A stretch of 64,000 bases of DNA, taken from Chloroflexota bacterium (GTDB lineage: Bacteria > Chloroflexota > Anaerolineae > Anaerolineales > Anaerolineaceae). Below are positions 52,269 through 61,536 of this stretch, piece after piece. The translations under genes were made by a program, and so were the position numbers. The DNA is taken from positions 246,693 to 310,692 of the forward strand of contig JAKQJC010000034.1 in the NCBI GenBank assembly GCA_029561345.1, given 5' to 3'. Below the pieces are notes generated by a model, which was not told where the DNA came from, did no database searches, and worked only from the letters and a program-made list of their open reading frames with translations. Every line of letters begins with the position of its first letter. The first letter of the stretch is position 1.

Positions 52269-55200
52269 ATGAAAAAATTTCAAGTTATCTTAAGCGTGCT
52301 GGTGATGCTTTCGATGGTGATGGCCGCCTGCACCAACCCAACGCCAACCCCAAGCCCGTCGCCAGTGCCACCCACCCAGGCGGCCACTTCAGCGCCCAAA
52401 CCGACAGATGCAGCCCCTGCGCCCACGGCTGTGCCTGCGGATGACGGCGAGGTGCTGTATTTGAACCTGGTCTGGCACCAGCACCAACCCCTGTATTACA
52501 AAAATGATGACGGCGTTTACACCCGTCCGTGGGTGCGCGTGCATGCCACCAAGGATTATTATGACATGGCTTCCACGGTGCAGAAATACCCGGATGTGCA
52601 TGTCACTTTTAACCTGACTCCTGTGCTGCTGATGCAGATCAACGATTTTGTCAAAAATGGGGCCAAGGATGTCTACTGGACCCTGTCGGAAGTTCCGGCC
52701 AGCCAGTTGACCAATGAAGATAAAGATTTCATTTTGCGGCGGTTCTTTGATGCCAACTGGGATCATATCATTCGCACGCACCCCGGATATAAGGCTCTGC
52801 TGGATAAGCGGGCGGGGACCACGGATGAGCAGATCGCCGCGGCGATGGCCTCTTTTACCGAACAGGATTTCCGCGATTTGCAGATCTGGTTCAACCTGGC
52901 CTGGATGGATCCGGATTTTCTGGCAGCGGAACCTTTGAAAAGCCTGGTGCAAAAAGATCACGGTTATTCTGAAGAAGACAAGGTGACGCTTTTTAATGAA
53001 GTGAAGCGGATTATGGGCGAGATTGTCCCCCTGCACAAACAAATGCAGGATGCCGGACAGATTGAAGTGATCACCACACCCTATGCCCACCCCATCCTGC
53101 CCCTGATTTACAACACTGACCTGGCCAAGGTTGGAAACGCTTCAGCCGAACTGCCCGATCAACCCTTCTCATATCCACAGGATGCAGAAGCGCAGTTGAA
53201 GAAGAGTGTGGAAATTTATACCGAGAACTTTGGCCGGGCGCCGCGCGGTTTGTGGCCGGGTGAGGGCTCGGTGGCGCGTGAAATTGTGCCGCTGGTTACG
53301 AATGCGGGCTATAAATGGATGGCCTCTGGTGAACAGGTGCTTTACAAGACTCTGGGCATCCCCTCCTTCACCCGCGACACCAAGGACACCGTTTTTCAGG
53401 CGGATCAGCTTTACCGGCCTTACCTGGTGACCCCGCGTCCAGATGCGCCGGTGCAGGGCGGCCCGGTTTATATGGTTTTCCGCGACCTGCTTATCTCAGA
53501 TAAAATTGGTTTCACTTATTCCGGCACACCTGGCGCGGAAGCGGCCAAGGATTTGATGCAACGGCTGGAGAACATTCGCGCGCGGCTGAAGGCCTCCAAC
53601 GCCACCGGCCCGCACCTGGTCAGCATCATCCTGGATGGTGAAAACGCCTGGGAAAATTATGACAATGATGGCAAAGAATTTTTGAATGCCCTTTACAAGG
53701 AGCTTTCAGAAAGCAAGACGGTCAAGACGATCACCCCCTCGGAATATTTTGAAAAGTTCCCCGAGCAGAAAGAATTGAACGGTCTTTTCCCAGGCGCCTG
53801 GTTCAGCCCGAACTATGACACCTGGATTGGCGAAACCGAAGAAAAACTGGCCTGGAATTACCTGGGAGAGGTGCGCGCCAACCTGGCCAAATATGAAAGC
53901 GGCGAGAAGAAAGCTCCTTCGGAAGAGGCTTTGAAGACCGCTTTTGATTTCATGTATCTGGCTGAAGGCAGCGACTGGTTCTGGTGGTACGGCGCAGACC
54001 AGGATTCGGGCAACGATTCGTATTTTGATGAAGGCTACCGGGCTTTGCTGGCGAAAGTATACGAATCGCTGGGTGAGACGGTGCCGGCCTTTGTGAAGAT
54101 TCCCCTGGTGCCCGAAAAAGTGGTGGCGGCCCAGCAGGATTTCTCAGCCATGTTCACCCCGACCATTGACGGCGCGGAAGGGACCGATGAATGGAAGAAT
54201 GCGGCCTACTACCCCTTTGTGGGCGGCGCCCAGGCCCGTTCTGAAGATGTAACGGCGGGCTTCTACTACGGCCTGGATTCTCAGAATCTATACCTGCGGG
54301 TGGATGCCAAGGAAGACTGGAAGACGGTTTCCAAAGGCACGGTCAGTGTGTATATCAGCTCGCCGCGTCTGAACGGCAACAGCGCGGTAAGCCTGCGCAC
54401 CCAGGGCACGGATGATCCCTACGTGCTGGGTTTTGGCGCAACTGTGATGGTGGAGGCGGACCTGGCAGCCTCATCCGCCAAGGTGTATACGGTGGATGGC
54501 AGCGTCTGGAAGGATGCCGGCATCAGCGGTGTAAAGGTGGCGGTTTCAGGCAAGGTGATGGAATTGAGCCTGCCCATTTCGGCTCTGGGGGCTGTTCAGG
54601 CCGGTGATACACTGAGCATGGTGGCGGTGACCGGCGCGGATGGGCGCGATATCCAATCGCTGCCGGTGGGCGGCCCGGCTCAGATTGTGCTGCCGGAACT
54701 GACCCCGATAAACTTTGTGGTCGAGATTACGGATCCTGAAGGCGATGATCACGGCCCCGGCACGTATACCTACCCGACGGATGCTGTTTTCGGCCCATCC
54801 ATCTTTGATTTGACCTCTTTCAAAGTGGGTGAGGATGAAAATGACATCATCTTCCGTTTCTCGATCAAAGGGAAGATCCTCAACTCGTGGAGCAGCCCCA
54901 ACAATCTTTCAGTGCAATCGCTGGACGTGTATATTGACAAGGATCCCGGCAAGGGCACGGGCTCGCGCCTGCTGCTGCCTGGGCGCAATGCTGCTTTGCA
55001 AGAAGGTTACGGTTGGGATTACGCCCTCTGGGCGGAAGGCTGGACGCCCGGTATTTACAAGGGCGACGCCAACGCCATTGAACCATCGCCGGTGGACGGC
55101 GCAACCATGAAGATCCTGGTGGATTCGGTGAACGGCAATGTGACCCTGCGGGTTCCCAAGGCAACGTTTGGCGACGGCAATATTGCCGACTGGGCTTTTC

Positions 55201-55463
55201 TGGCCGTGATGATGGGGCAGGAAGGTTACCCTGCTGCGGGCGTTTGGCGGGTGCGCGATGTGGCGACAGATGCGGCGCAGTGGCGTTTTGGTGGGGCTGG
55301 CGCTGATAGCAACCATACGCGCATCATCGATATTGCCTGGCCGGCAGAAAGCACCCCCACCCAGGAAGAAATGCTTTCAGGGTTTACCCCACAGAGCAAG
55401 CCGGTGGGCGAGTTGACCGTGGCTGATTTCGCCCAGCTGAAAATGTACGGGCCATCCAGATAA
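52269..55463 (+). CDS. GH57 amylopullulanase-type lipoprotein
   Basis: The 1064-residue protein has a lipoprotein signal (Cys21 in VMAAC), a Thr/Pro linker to about 58, a GH57 catalytic domain (about 62-600; WHQHQP at 69-74, probable nucleophile E332 in GLWPGEGS, acid/base D456 in LDGEN), and a C-terminal beta-rich half (about 640-1064) resembling glucodextranase/CBM modules. GH57 enzymes cleave alpha-1,4 or alpha-1,6 glucans. Anchored outside the cell, it would release maltodextrins for the binding protein encoded upstream. GAGGAG precedes the ATG. Confidence 0.85.
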   Translation: MKKFQVILSVLVMLSMVMAACTNPTPTPSPSPVPPTQAATSAPKPTDAAPAPTAVPADDGEVLYLNLVWHQHQPLYYKNDDGVYTRPWVRVHATKDYYDMASTVQKYPDVHVTFNLTPVLLMQINDFVKNGAKDVYWTLSEVPASQLTNEDKDFILRRFFDANWDHIIRTHPGYKALLDKRAGTTDEQIAAAMASFTEQDFRDLQIWFNLAWMDPDFLAAEPLKSLVQKDHGYSEEDKVTLFNEVKRIMGEIVPLHKQMQDAGQIEVITTPYAHPILPLIYNTDLAKVGNASAELPDQPFSYPQDAEAQLKKSVEIYTENFGRAPRGLWPGEGSVAREIVPLVTNAGYKWMASGEQVLYKTLGIPSFTRDTKDTVFQADQLYRPYLVTPRPDAPVQGGPVYMVFRDLLISDKIGFTYSGTPGAEAAKDLMQRLENIRARLKASNATGPHLVSIILDGENAWENYDNDGKEFLNALYKELSESKTVKTITPSEYFEKFPEQKELNGLFPGAWFSPNYDTWIGETEEKLAWNYLGEVRANLAKYESGEKKAPSEEALKTAFDFMYLAEGSDWFWWYGADQDSGNDSYFDEGYRALLAKVYESLGETVPAFVKIPLVPEKVVAAQQDFSAMFTPTIDGAEGTDEWKNAAYYPFVGGAQARSEDVTAGFYYGLDSQNLYLRVDAKEDWKTVSKGTVSVYISSPRLNGNSAVSLRTQGTDDPYVLGFGATVMVEADLAASSAKVYTVDGSVWKDAGISGVKVAVSGKVMELSLPISALGAVQAGDTLSMVAVTGADGRDIQSLPVGGPAQIVLPELTPINFVVEITDPEGDDHGPGTYTYPTDAVFGPSIFDLTSFKVGEDENDIIFRFSIKGKILNSWSSPNNLSVQSLDVYIDKDPGKGTGSRLLLPGRNAALQEGYGWDYALWAEGWTPGIYKGDANAIEPSPVDGATMKILVDSVNGNVTLRVPKATFGDGNIADWAFLAVMMGQEGYPAAGVWRVRDVATDAAQWRFGGAGADSNHTRIIDIAWPAESTPTQEEMLSGFTPQSKPVGELTVADFAQLKMYGPSR

Positions 55464-55477
55464 GGTGATGATGAAAC

Positions 55478-55526
55478 AGTTCCGTCCCTTGCCATGTGAG
55501 GGACGGAACTGATTTATTGATTTTTT
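55478..55526 (+). terminator. terminator of the glucan operon
   Basis: A 12- to 13-bp perfect stem (55478-55489 with 55501-55512) around a 9- to 11-base loop, then a T-rich stretch. Confidence 0.8.
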
Positions 55527-55546
55527 AATATCCGGTGTACTTGACT

Positions 55547-55575
55547 TGACAGGGGCCCATTTTTACCCGTATAAT
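55547..55575 (+). promoter_or_regulatory. perfect consensus promoter
   Basis: TTGACA (55547-55552) and TATAAT (55570-55575) match the housekeeping consensus at all twelve positions with a 17-base spacer. Predicted start near 55582. Confidence 0.9.
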
Positions 55576-55614
55576 TGTTTCAATCTTATCCTAATTTTTC
55601 TTGGGAGCTGGTTC

Positions 55615-56010
55615 ATGAAAAATTTGCTGATTTCGCGCAATTCACTCGTCGTTTTGCTGTGGCTGCAATTTATTCCATTGGTGATTTTCCCGCTGGAATC
55701 ATTTTCACCTTCCAGCCAGGAATGGTGGCTGCCAATTGTGCTGACAGTTTTGGCCATGATTGGCGTTTTTCAGGTTCTGGTCCGCAAATCGGACCAACCC
55801 TGGCCCTGGTATCTGATGTCGTTTTCTCAGGGTTTTAACCTGATCAGCCGGTTGATGATGGTGATGCCGCATGCGACAATGAATGAAGCTGGCACCCAGG
55901 TTTTTAATGCCCCTTATGTGATCCTCAGTGTGATTTCCATGGCGCTCTCGGTATTCTATTTGTGGTATGCTGAACTGCCGGAAGTGCGCATGGGTATGCT
56001 GCGCAAGTAA
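55615..56010 (+). CDS. small four-helix membrane protein of unknown function
   Basis: The 131-residue protein has about four membrane helices (near residues 10-30, 40-58, 65-82 and 102-120). No family recognised. The ATG at 55615 has GGGAG eight bases upstream and lies 33 bases after the predicted transcription start; an in-frame upstream extension overlaps the promoter and is rejected. Its promoter is a perfect consensus, so it may be among the most strongly transcribed single genes here. A bidirectional terminator follows. Confidence 0.7.
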   Translation: MKNLLISRNSLVVLLWLQFIPLVIFPLESFSPSSQEWWLPIVLTVLAMIGVFQVLVRKSDQPWPWYLMSFSQGFNLISRLMMVMPHATMNEAGTQVFNAPYVILSVISMALSVFYLWYAELPEVRMGMLRK

Positions 56011-56027
56011 AACATAATCATTGATGA

Positions 56028-56061
56028 AAAAAAGACTTCAGGGCAACCTGAAGTCTTTTTT
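56028..56061. terminator. bidirectional terminator
   Basis: A 15-bp perfect stem (56028-56042 with 56047-56061), GCAA loop, A-run left and T-run right lies between convergent genes. Confidence 0.9.
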
Positions 56062-56071
56062 ATTTGGAATT

Positions 56072-59000
56072 TCAAGGGAGACGGCGAATGGCCAGCAGGG
56101 TGGTATCATCCGCAGGGGGGGTATGATTGCGAAATTCATCGAGAACAGTGTTGATTTTTGCCAAAGTGTCATTCACAGGCATGCCAACCTGCTCCTTCAT
56201 GACGGCGCACAGGCCTTCTTCGCCGAAGAAGCGCCCATCTGGTGAATTTGACTCGGTCAATCCGTCGGTATACATGACCAGGACGTCGCCAGGATTAAGA
56301 ACGGTGGTGTGATCGGTCAGGTGAATTTGTTCGAGTGCGCCGAGGGTGATGCCGCCTTTTTCGAGCAGTTCAGTTTCACCCGTTTCGGCATGGAGGATGA
56401 CCGGCAAATTATGGCCGGCGTTTGCATAGATGATTTTGCCGGTCCGCGGAGAAAGGATGGCGTAAAACACCGTCACCAGCATGCCGTCTTCAGAATTCAT
56501 CAGCAGCAGGTTGTTGACTGTTTCCAGGACGCGGGCTGGGGAATTGAAATCTTTCACGGTGGCGCGGATGAGTGTGCGGCTGACGGTCATGTAGAGGGCG
56601 GCGGGCATGCCTTTATCAGACACATCGGCAATCACCAGCCCGAAACGGTGATCGGGCAGTTCAATAATATCATAAAAATCACCGCCAACTTCGCGCGCAG
56701 TTTGCCAGCGGGCATCCATTTCCCAGCCTGGGATGCGGGGCAAACGATCGGGGAGGAATTTCTGCTGAATTTCGCGCGCGAGCTGGAATTCCCGCTCCAT
56801 GCGTTCACGCACCATCATTTCAATTTGCAGGCGGCTGTTCTGAATAGCCAGAGATGTTTGCTGGGCGATGCCGCTGAGAATTTCCATGCGGCGTTCGGTG
56901 AGGCGGGCGCTTTCGCGGGTGATGGCCAGCATAACCCCGTAGCGGTCGCCCTTAATGAACAGTGGAAATGCCGCCAGCAGGCCGGCGTTTTCAATGCTGG
57001 GACTCTCTTTTTCAGCCTGGCGCGGGCGGGCAAATTCAGGCCAATCTGCCGGGGCGATGCCCGAGGGTAAATAATAGTGCAGGGGAATTTCCTGTTCAAG
57101 CACGGAATCGAGAACAGGAAATTCACCAACCCCATAACGTTTGCCGATGAGAGCATGCTCGACCCGGGCCGAACCTGCATAGACATGCGCGGCTTCATAG
57201 TACTTGAGTGAATCGTTCCAGAGATATATCAGACAGTAATCAATGCCCACCAGGATAGGCATGATGTGCACAATGGATTCCAGGGTGTCTTCCAGGTTTT
57301 CGTTGCTGACCACAGTCTGGGCCACCTGCAGCAATACAGCGGTGACATAGGCTTCTTCCTGTTTGGCATCGAGCAGGCGGGTGTTTTGAATGGCAGTGGC
57401 GGTTTGATGGGCAATCCCTTGAATAATGGCCAGATGTTCATCTTCGCCATCTTCATTTTCTGCCCCAGAAACAGCGGGATCATAGGTGATCAGGAAAGCG
57501 CCAAGCAGTTCTGAATGGGACATCAGCGGCAGCAGCAAGAGCGCGTTTAATCCCATTTCTTCCACAGCTGAGGGGCTGAGTTTCAATTCGCTGCATGGAT
57601 CGGTGATGAAAACGGGGGTTTGCAGTTGGAAGAGCTGTTCAAAAGCCGGAATCTGTTCCGGGTAAAAAGGCTTGCGGGATAAATCGGCGGCATGCAGGGG
57701 GTGGCTGCCGTAGGCGGCGTTCAGACTGAAGGTGCTTTGTTTTTCATCCCACAGGAAGATGGCGCAGCCTTTAAACCCGGCCAGAAGGGGGGTGAGGCGC
57801 ACAACGGTGGCAATGAGTTCATCGATATCTGTGATAGATTGAGTGGCCTCAGAAACCTGAAGCAGAACGGTAGAAACCCAGGCCTGTTCCTGAGAAGAGG
57901 CAAAGAGGCGGGTGTTTTCGATGGCCACAGCCGCATAAGAGGCAAAGGTGGTGGTCATCGCCAGGGCTTCGCCCCCGTACCGGCCGTTGGTGCGGTGGGC
58001 CAGGCTGATGACGCCCAGGAACTTCTCTCCAGTGCGCAGAGGGGCAACAATGGATGAGTAATCCTGGGGAAAATCCAGGGTCAGGCCCAGTGGGCCCAGC
58101 GGATCCTGGGGGCGGCGAATGGTGGGTTTCTGAGATTGGGCGGCCTGAGACAGCCAGGTGTTGACTTCGGGGTTGATCAGGCGGATGCGCTCAACGGCTT
58201 TTTTATCGCTGCCGTGAATGGCTGCCAGACGCAAATTGGTGCCGGCATGGGGCAGTTCATTGGTGGCATCCTGCACCAGCCAGATGCCAGCGACATCACA
58301 GGGCAGGTTGCGTTCCAGTTCGGTGAGAATGGAATCGAGCACATCGTCGAGGGCGGCATTGGCTGAAAGTAAGCCGGCCACATCGCGCAGACTTTCAGCC
58401 ACCTGACGGCGCCAGCGCTCTGACCGGTACAGGGTGGCATTGCGGATGGCCACCGCGATATTATCTGCCAGGGTTTCAAGAATCTGGCGGTCGTTCTCGT
58501 CGAAAGCGTTGCAGCGGGTGGATTGAATATCGAGGATACCCAGCACTTCGCCGCCATTTTTCAGCGGGATGGTCAATTCTGCGCAGGTGTCGATGGGAGA
58601 GATTTCGGTAGGCCGGTAATAGGGATCTTTGGTGACATCATTGGCCATGATGGTTTCCCCATTACGCGCCACCCAGGGAATGATGCCGGTGGGGCTGTCG
58701 AGCTCATAGTTAATTCCTAAAGTTTGCATGGTGAGGCTGCGCGCACCAGAGCCTGCCTGGAATAGAATTTTGCGGCGGCCAGGGTGGACGGTGAACACAT
58801 GCACATAGGAATAGCCAAAGCGTTTGTGGATGAGCAAGGCCACTTCTTTCAACAGCTGATCCATATCCAGAATGGACGTGACCACGCGGCTGATTTCGGC
58901 CACATAAGATATTTGATCTGCCCGGCGCTGCTCCCATTGGTAAAGCTGAGCGCCTTCGATGGCCAGGGAGATATTATCTGCCAGGGCATGCAGCACCAGC

Positions 59001-59893
59001 ATATCCATATCATGAAAAGCATCGGCTTTATTGCTTTGAATATCCAGCACTCCCAGAATGCGGTTCTCAATTTTTAACGGCAGGGCAATTTCAGACTGCG
59101 TTTCGGGCAGGGTATCCACATAGCGAAAACGCGGTTCTTCAGAAACACGGCAGGCGACCAGTTCTTCGCCCGTTTGGGCAACATGGCCGACAATACCATC
59201 TCCCAGGGTGACGGGAAACATGTGGGTGCGTTTATCGGGTATTTCTGAATCCACCGAACAGGCGGAAGCCCGGAAGTGCAACACGCCTTCGCCTTCATCC
59301 AGGGTGAAAATGGCTACATAATAATAATTGAAGGTCTTGAGAATCAGGTCAGTCACCCGGCGTGCCAGTTCATCCAGGTCCATCACATGGGAGATCTGAA
59401 AGCTGACCGAGCGCACCAGGTTGATTTGTTCAAAGCGCCAGTTCTTAATGGCTACCTGGCGGCCATAATAGGCAGCAAAAGCGGCATGCGCCGCCAGGGC
59501 ATCAAGCTGCTGCAATTCGCCCGAAGAAAGGGGCGGATCAGAACGGCTGACCTGCAGAATGCCGATGAGCATATTTTGAGTTTGAATGGGAACCGCCACA
59601 GCTGAGAGATGCTGGCTGGAGGAGTCATATTCAACCTCGCGGGAACCAGAGGTAAAGACCCGCTCCATCAGAGGTGTGCGCGGCTCTGGGACGAACAGCA
59701 TATCATCTGTTCCAGGCAAGGGGGGTGAGGGCGGAGAAAGCCAAAGGCTGACCTCACCTGCAAGCGTTGACTTTGTGGTCTGGATGATGAGGTCTTTCTG
59801 AGCGGCAATCGAGCTCAGTGTGGCGAGTTTTTCCCCCATTTCGAAAAGCGATTGCCAACCCGGAAGACAGGCTGGATAATCGGCATCGATCAA
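56072..59893 (-). CDS. multi-GAF SpoIIE-type protein phosphatase
   Basis: The 1273-residue protein carries about six GAF sensor domains (near 25-150, 172-310, 345-490, 510-660, 680-840 and 855-1025), a short coiled linker (MVRERMEREFQLAREIQQKFLP, split here) and a SpoIIE/PP2C phosphatase domain (about 1065-1273; EVGGDFYD, IADVSDKGM, ANAGHN, YTDGLTE, ADDTT). It should dephosphorylate an anti-sigma-factor antagonist in answer to small-molecule or redox signals. The start is a TTG overlapping the RsbW-like stop (TTGA). No membrane helix. Confidence 0.9.
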   Translation of the reverse strand: MIDADYPACLPGWQSLFEMGEKLATLSSIAAQKDLIIQTTKSTLAGEVSLWLSPPSPPLPGTDDMLFVPEPRTPLMERVFTSGSREVEYDSSSQHLSAVAVPIQTQNMLIGILQVSRSDPPLSSGELQQLDALAAHAAFAAYYGRQVAIKNWRFEQINLVRSVSFQISHVMDLDELARRVTDLILKTFNYYYVAIFTLDEGEGVLHFRASACSVDSEIPDKRTHMFPVTLGDGIVGHVAQTGEELVACRVSEEPRFRYVDTLPETQSEIALPLKIENRILGVLDIQSNKADAFHDMDMLVLHALADNISLAIEGAQLYQWEQRRADQISYVAEISRVVTSILDMDQLLKEVALLIHKRFGYSYVHVFTVHPGRRKILFQAGSGARSLTMQTLGINYELDSPTGIIPWVARNGETIMANDVTKDPYYRPTEISPIDTCAELTIPLKNGGEVLGILDIQSTRCNAFDENDRQILETLADNIAVAIRNATLYRSERWRRQVAESLRDVAGLLSANAALDDVLDSILTELERNLPCDVAGIWLVQDATNELPHAGTNLRLAAIHGSDKKAVERIRLINPEVNTWLSQAAQSQKPTIRRPQDPLGPLGLTLDFPQDYSSIVAPLRTGEKFLGVISLAHRTNGRYGGEALAMTTTFASYAAVAIENTRLFASSQEQAWVSTVLLQVSEATQSITDIDELIATVVRLTPLLAGFKGCAIFLWDEKQSTFSLNAAYGSHPLHAADLSRKPFYPEQIPAFEQLFQLQTPVFITDPCSELKLSPSAVEEMGLNALLLLPLMSHSELLGAFLITYDPAVSGAENEDGEDEHLAIIQGIAHQTATAIQNTRLLDAKQEEAYVTAVLLQVAQTVVSNENLEDTLESIVHIMPILVGIDYCLIYLWNDSLKYYEAAHVYAGSARVEHALIGKRYGVGEFPVLDSVLEQEIPLHYYLPSGIAPADWPEFARPRQAEKESPSIENAGLLAAFPLFIKGDRYGVMLAITRESARLTERRMEILSGIAQQTSLAIQNSRLQIEMMVRERMEREFQLAREIQQKFLPDRLPRIPGWEMDARWQTAREVGGDFYDIIELPDHRFGLVIADVSDKGMPAALYMTVSRTLIRATVKDFNSPARVLETVNNLLLMNSEDGMLVTVFYAILSPRTGKIIYANAGHNLPVILHAETGETELLEKGGITLGALEQIHLTDHTTVLNPGDVLVMYTDGLTESNSPDGRFFGEEGLCAVMKEQVGMPVNDTLAKINTVLDEFRNHTPPADDTTLLAIRRLP

Positions 59894-60309
59894 CCTTTTT
59901 TGTCCTTATATTTTATAAGGGTGAGGGTGTTGCCGCCTTCTTCAGAGAATTCGAAGCGCACCTCATCCATCAGCTTGCGCATAAAATAGAGCCCCAGGCC
60001 GCGCTCTTTGCGGTTTTGAAGGTCAGTTTTGAAATCGGGGAGGGGGACCGATTCAGGGGTAAAAGGGCGGCCCTGATCGTGCAGGACGATGGTAATGTTG
60101 TTGTGGCTGGTGCTGACCTGCATTTCGATGTCGCCCAGGTCCTGGCCGCCGTAGGCATGGTCAATGATGTTAGAACAGGCCTCATCCACGGCAGTCTGAA
60201 TGGCGTAGACATCTGCGTCATTAAAACCGGCCGTTGTGGCCGCCTCAACAATCACATGACTGATTCGTTCAAGGCTGCCATAACGGCCAGGAAAAACAAA
60301 CGTTTTCAT
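59890..60309 (-). CDS. RsbW-like serine kinase / anti-sigma factor
   Basis: The 139-residue protein has a GHKL ATPase fold: the N box DEACSNIIDHAYGG (near 44-57), a VLHDQGRPF G1-like box, and RGLGLYFMRKLMDEV. It would phosphorylate the STAS protein encoded just upstream and either bind a sigma factor or another target. No anti-sigma partner gene is present in the window. The stop overlaps the phosphatase start. Confidence 0.88.
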   Translation of the reverse strand: MKTFVFPGRYGSLERISHVIVEAATTAGFNDADVYAIQTAVDEACSNIIDHAYGGQDLGDIEMQVSTSHNNITIVLHDQGRPFTPESVPLPDFKTDLQNRKERGLGLYFMRKLMDEVRFEFSEEGGNTLTLIKYKDKKG

Positions 60310-60327
60310 TTACTACCAGATTTCTGG

Positions 60328-60663
60328 CTAGAAATTACCAACGGCAGCCACAACATCATCAAAGAACTTGAAGAAGGGCACAAAACCTGCAAGGTCCAAA
60401 GCTGAGTGAATGCGCGGGGGAACGCAGGCCAGGATCACTTCACCGCGGTTGTACCGTTTGCAGGTTTTTTGGGCATTAATCAGAACCCACAGACCAGAGC
60501 TGGAGATGTAATCGACATCTTTCATGTCGACAACCAGCTTGAAGCGGCCAGCTTCGTTGATCTCAGCGATCAGTTTGGAGAGATCGGGAGCGGTCATGCT
60601 GTCAATTCGGCCGGTGATTTTGAGCAAATCACAATGTTTATATTGAGTGGTGGTGATTTCCAT
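60328..60663 (-). CDS. STAS-domain anti-sigma factor antagonist
   Basis: The 111-residue protein is a SpoIIAA/RsbV-type STAS domain with DVDYISSSGLWVLI, where the second or third Ser near residue 57 is the expected phosphorylation site. ATG 60663 has GGAGG eight bases upstream; the longer frame lies across the leader and is rejected. It forms a partner-switching operon with the RsbW-like kinase (18-base gap) and the GAF-SpoIIE phosphatase. Confidence 0.9.
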   Translation of the reverse strand: MEITTTQYKHCDLLKITGRIDSMTAPDLSKLIAEINEAGRFKLVVDMKDVDYISSSGLWVLINAQKTCKRYNRGEVILACVPPRIHSALDLAGFVPFFKFFDDVVAAVGNF

Positions 60664-60716
60664 CGGCAAGCCTCCGCGCAAGATTGAGAATAGAAAATGA
60701 ATGAAATACAATGATG

Positions 60717-60722
60717 ATTATA
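60717..60722 (-). promoter_or_regulatory. extended -10 promoter of the STAS operon
   Basis: On the minus strand TGATATAAT gives an extended -10 (TGn plus TATAAT), which compensates for a poor -35. Predicted start near 60710. Confidence 0.6.
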
Positions 60723-60801
60723 TCATAGAGGTCAAGTACAAGGTTAATCTTTTTGACGTGAAAGAACCTGTCAAAGATCAGGATTATATGCATAATTTCA
60801 C

Positions 60802-60830
60802 TTGCGAACAAAGTTGAAACTGGATACAAT
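60802..60830 (+). promoter_or_regulatory. promoter of the CBS-ACT gene
   Basis: TTGCGA (60802-60807) and TACAAT (60825-60830), 17 bases apart; predicted start near 60837, about 40 bases before the ATG. Confidence 0.6.
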
Positions 60831-60876
60831 AAATGAGCTATTAATTTAAGGCCATCTTTGAAAGGAGATCGAAACA

Positions 60877-61530
60877 ATGTTAGTTGGTGAACGCATGGCG
60901 CGCCCTGTAATTACGGTCCCCCCGGACATGCCCATTCAGGAAGCACTCAACCTGATGCATAAAGAAAAAGTTCGCCGTTTCCCGGTTGTGGATAGCCACG
61001 GGAAAATGGTTGGTCTGGTTTCAGAGAAGGACTTATTGAACGCATCGCCATCGGATGCGACGACTCTGAGCGTGTGGGAAATCAGCTACCTGCTGAGCAA
61101 AATCACAGTTGAGAAGGTGATGAGCAAAAAACTGATCACCATCACCGAAGACACGCCGATTGAAGATGCAGCACGCCTGATGGCGGATAAGAAAATTGGT
61201 GCCTTACCAGTGCTGCGCGACAATGAACTGGTGGGCATCATCACCGAAACCAGTTTGTTCAAGATCCTCATCGAACTGATGGGCGCGCGGCGGTCTGGCG
61301 TGCGCATGGAGGTGCTTTCGGATGACAAGCCCGGCAACCTTTCCAAGCTTTCCCGGGCCATTTATGAGCTGGGCGGCAATATCATTTCCTTTGCCACCTT
61401 CATGGGTGAATCAGCCGGGACCAGCCTGCTCATGTTCAAGGTGGAAGGCGTTGAAAAAGATAAACTGAAAGCCACCATTGAACCCATGGTTCGGAAAATC
61501 GTTGATATTCGCGAAACGCATATTGTTTAA
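60877..61530 (+). CDS. CBS-pair plus ACT-domain protein (AcuB-like)
   Basis: The 217-residue protein has two CBS motifs (about 5-60 and 78-133: VGERMARPVITV, KVMSKKLITI) followed by an ACT-type domain (about 142-215, DKPGNLSKLSRAI). This is the layout of AcuB-like proteins, which bind adenine nucleotides and regulate acetate or other metabolism. Here it is cytosolic and stands alone before radC. A clear AAAGGAG site precedes the ATG. Target unknown. Confidence 0.85.
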   Translation: MLVGERMARPVITVPPDMPIQEALNLMHKEKVRRFPVVDSHGKMVGLVSEKDLLNASPSDATTLSVWEISYLLSKITVEKVMSKKLITITEDTPIEDAARLMADKKIGALPVLRDNELVGIITETSLFKILIELMGARRSGVRMEVLSDDKPGNLSKLSRAIYELGGNIISFATFMGESAGTSLLMFKVEGVEKDKLKATIEPMVRKIVDIRETHIV

Positions 61531-61536
61531 TCGGAT

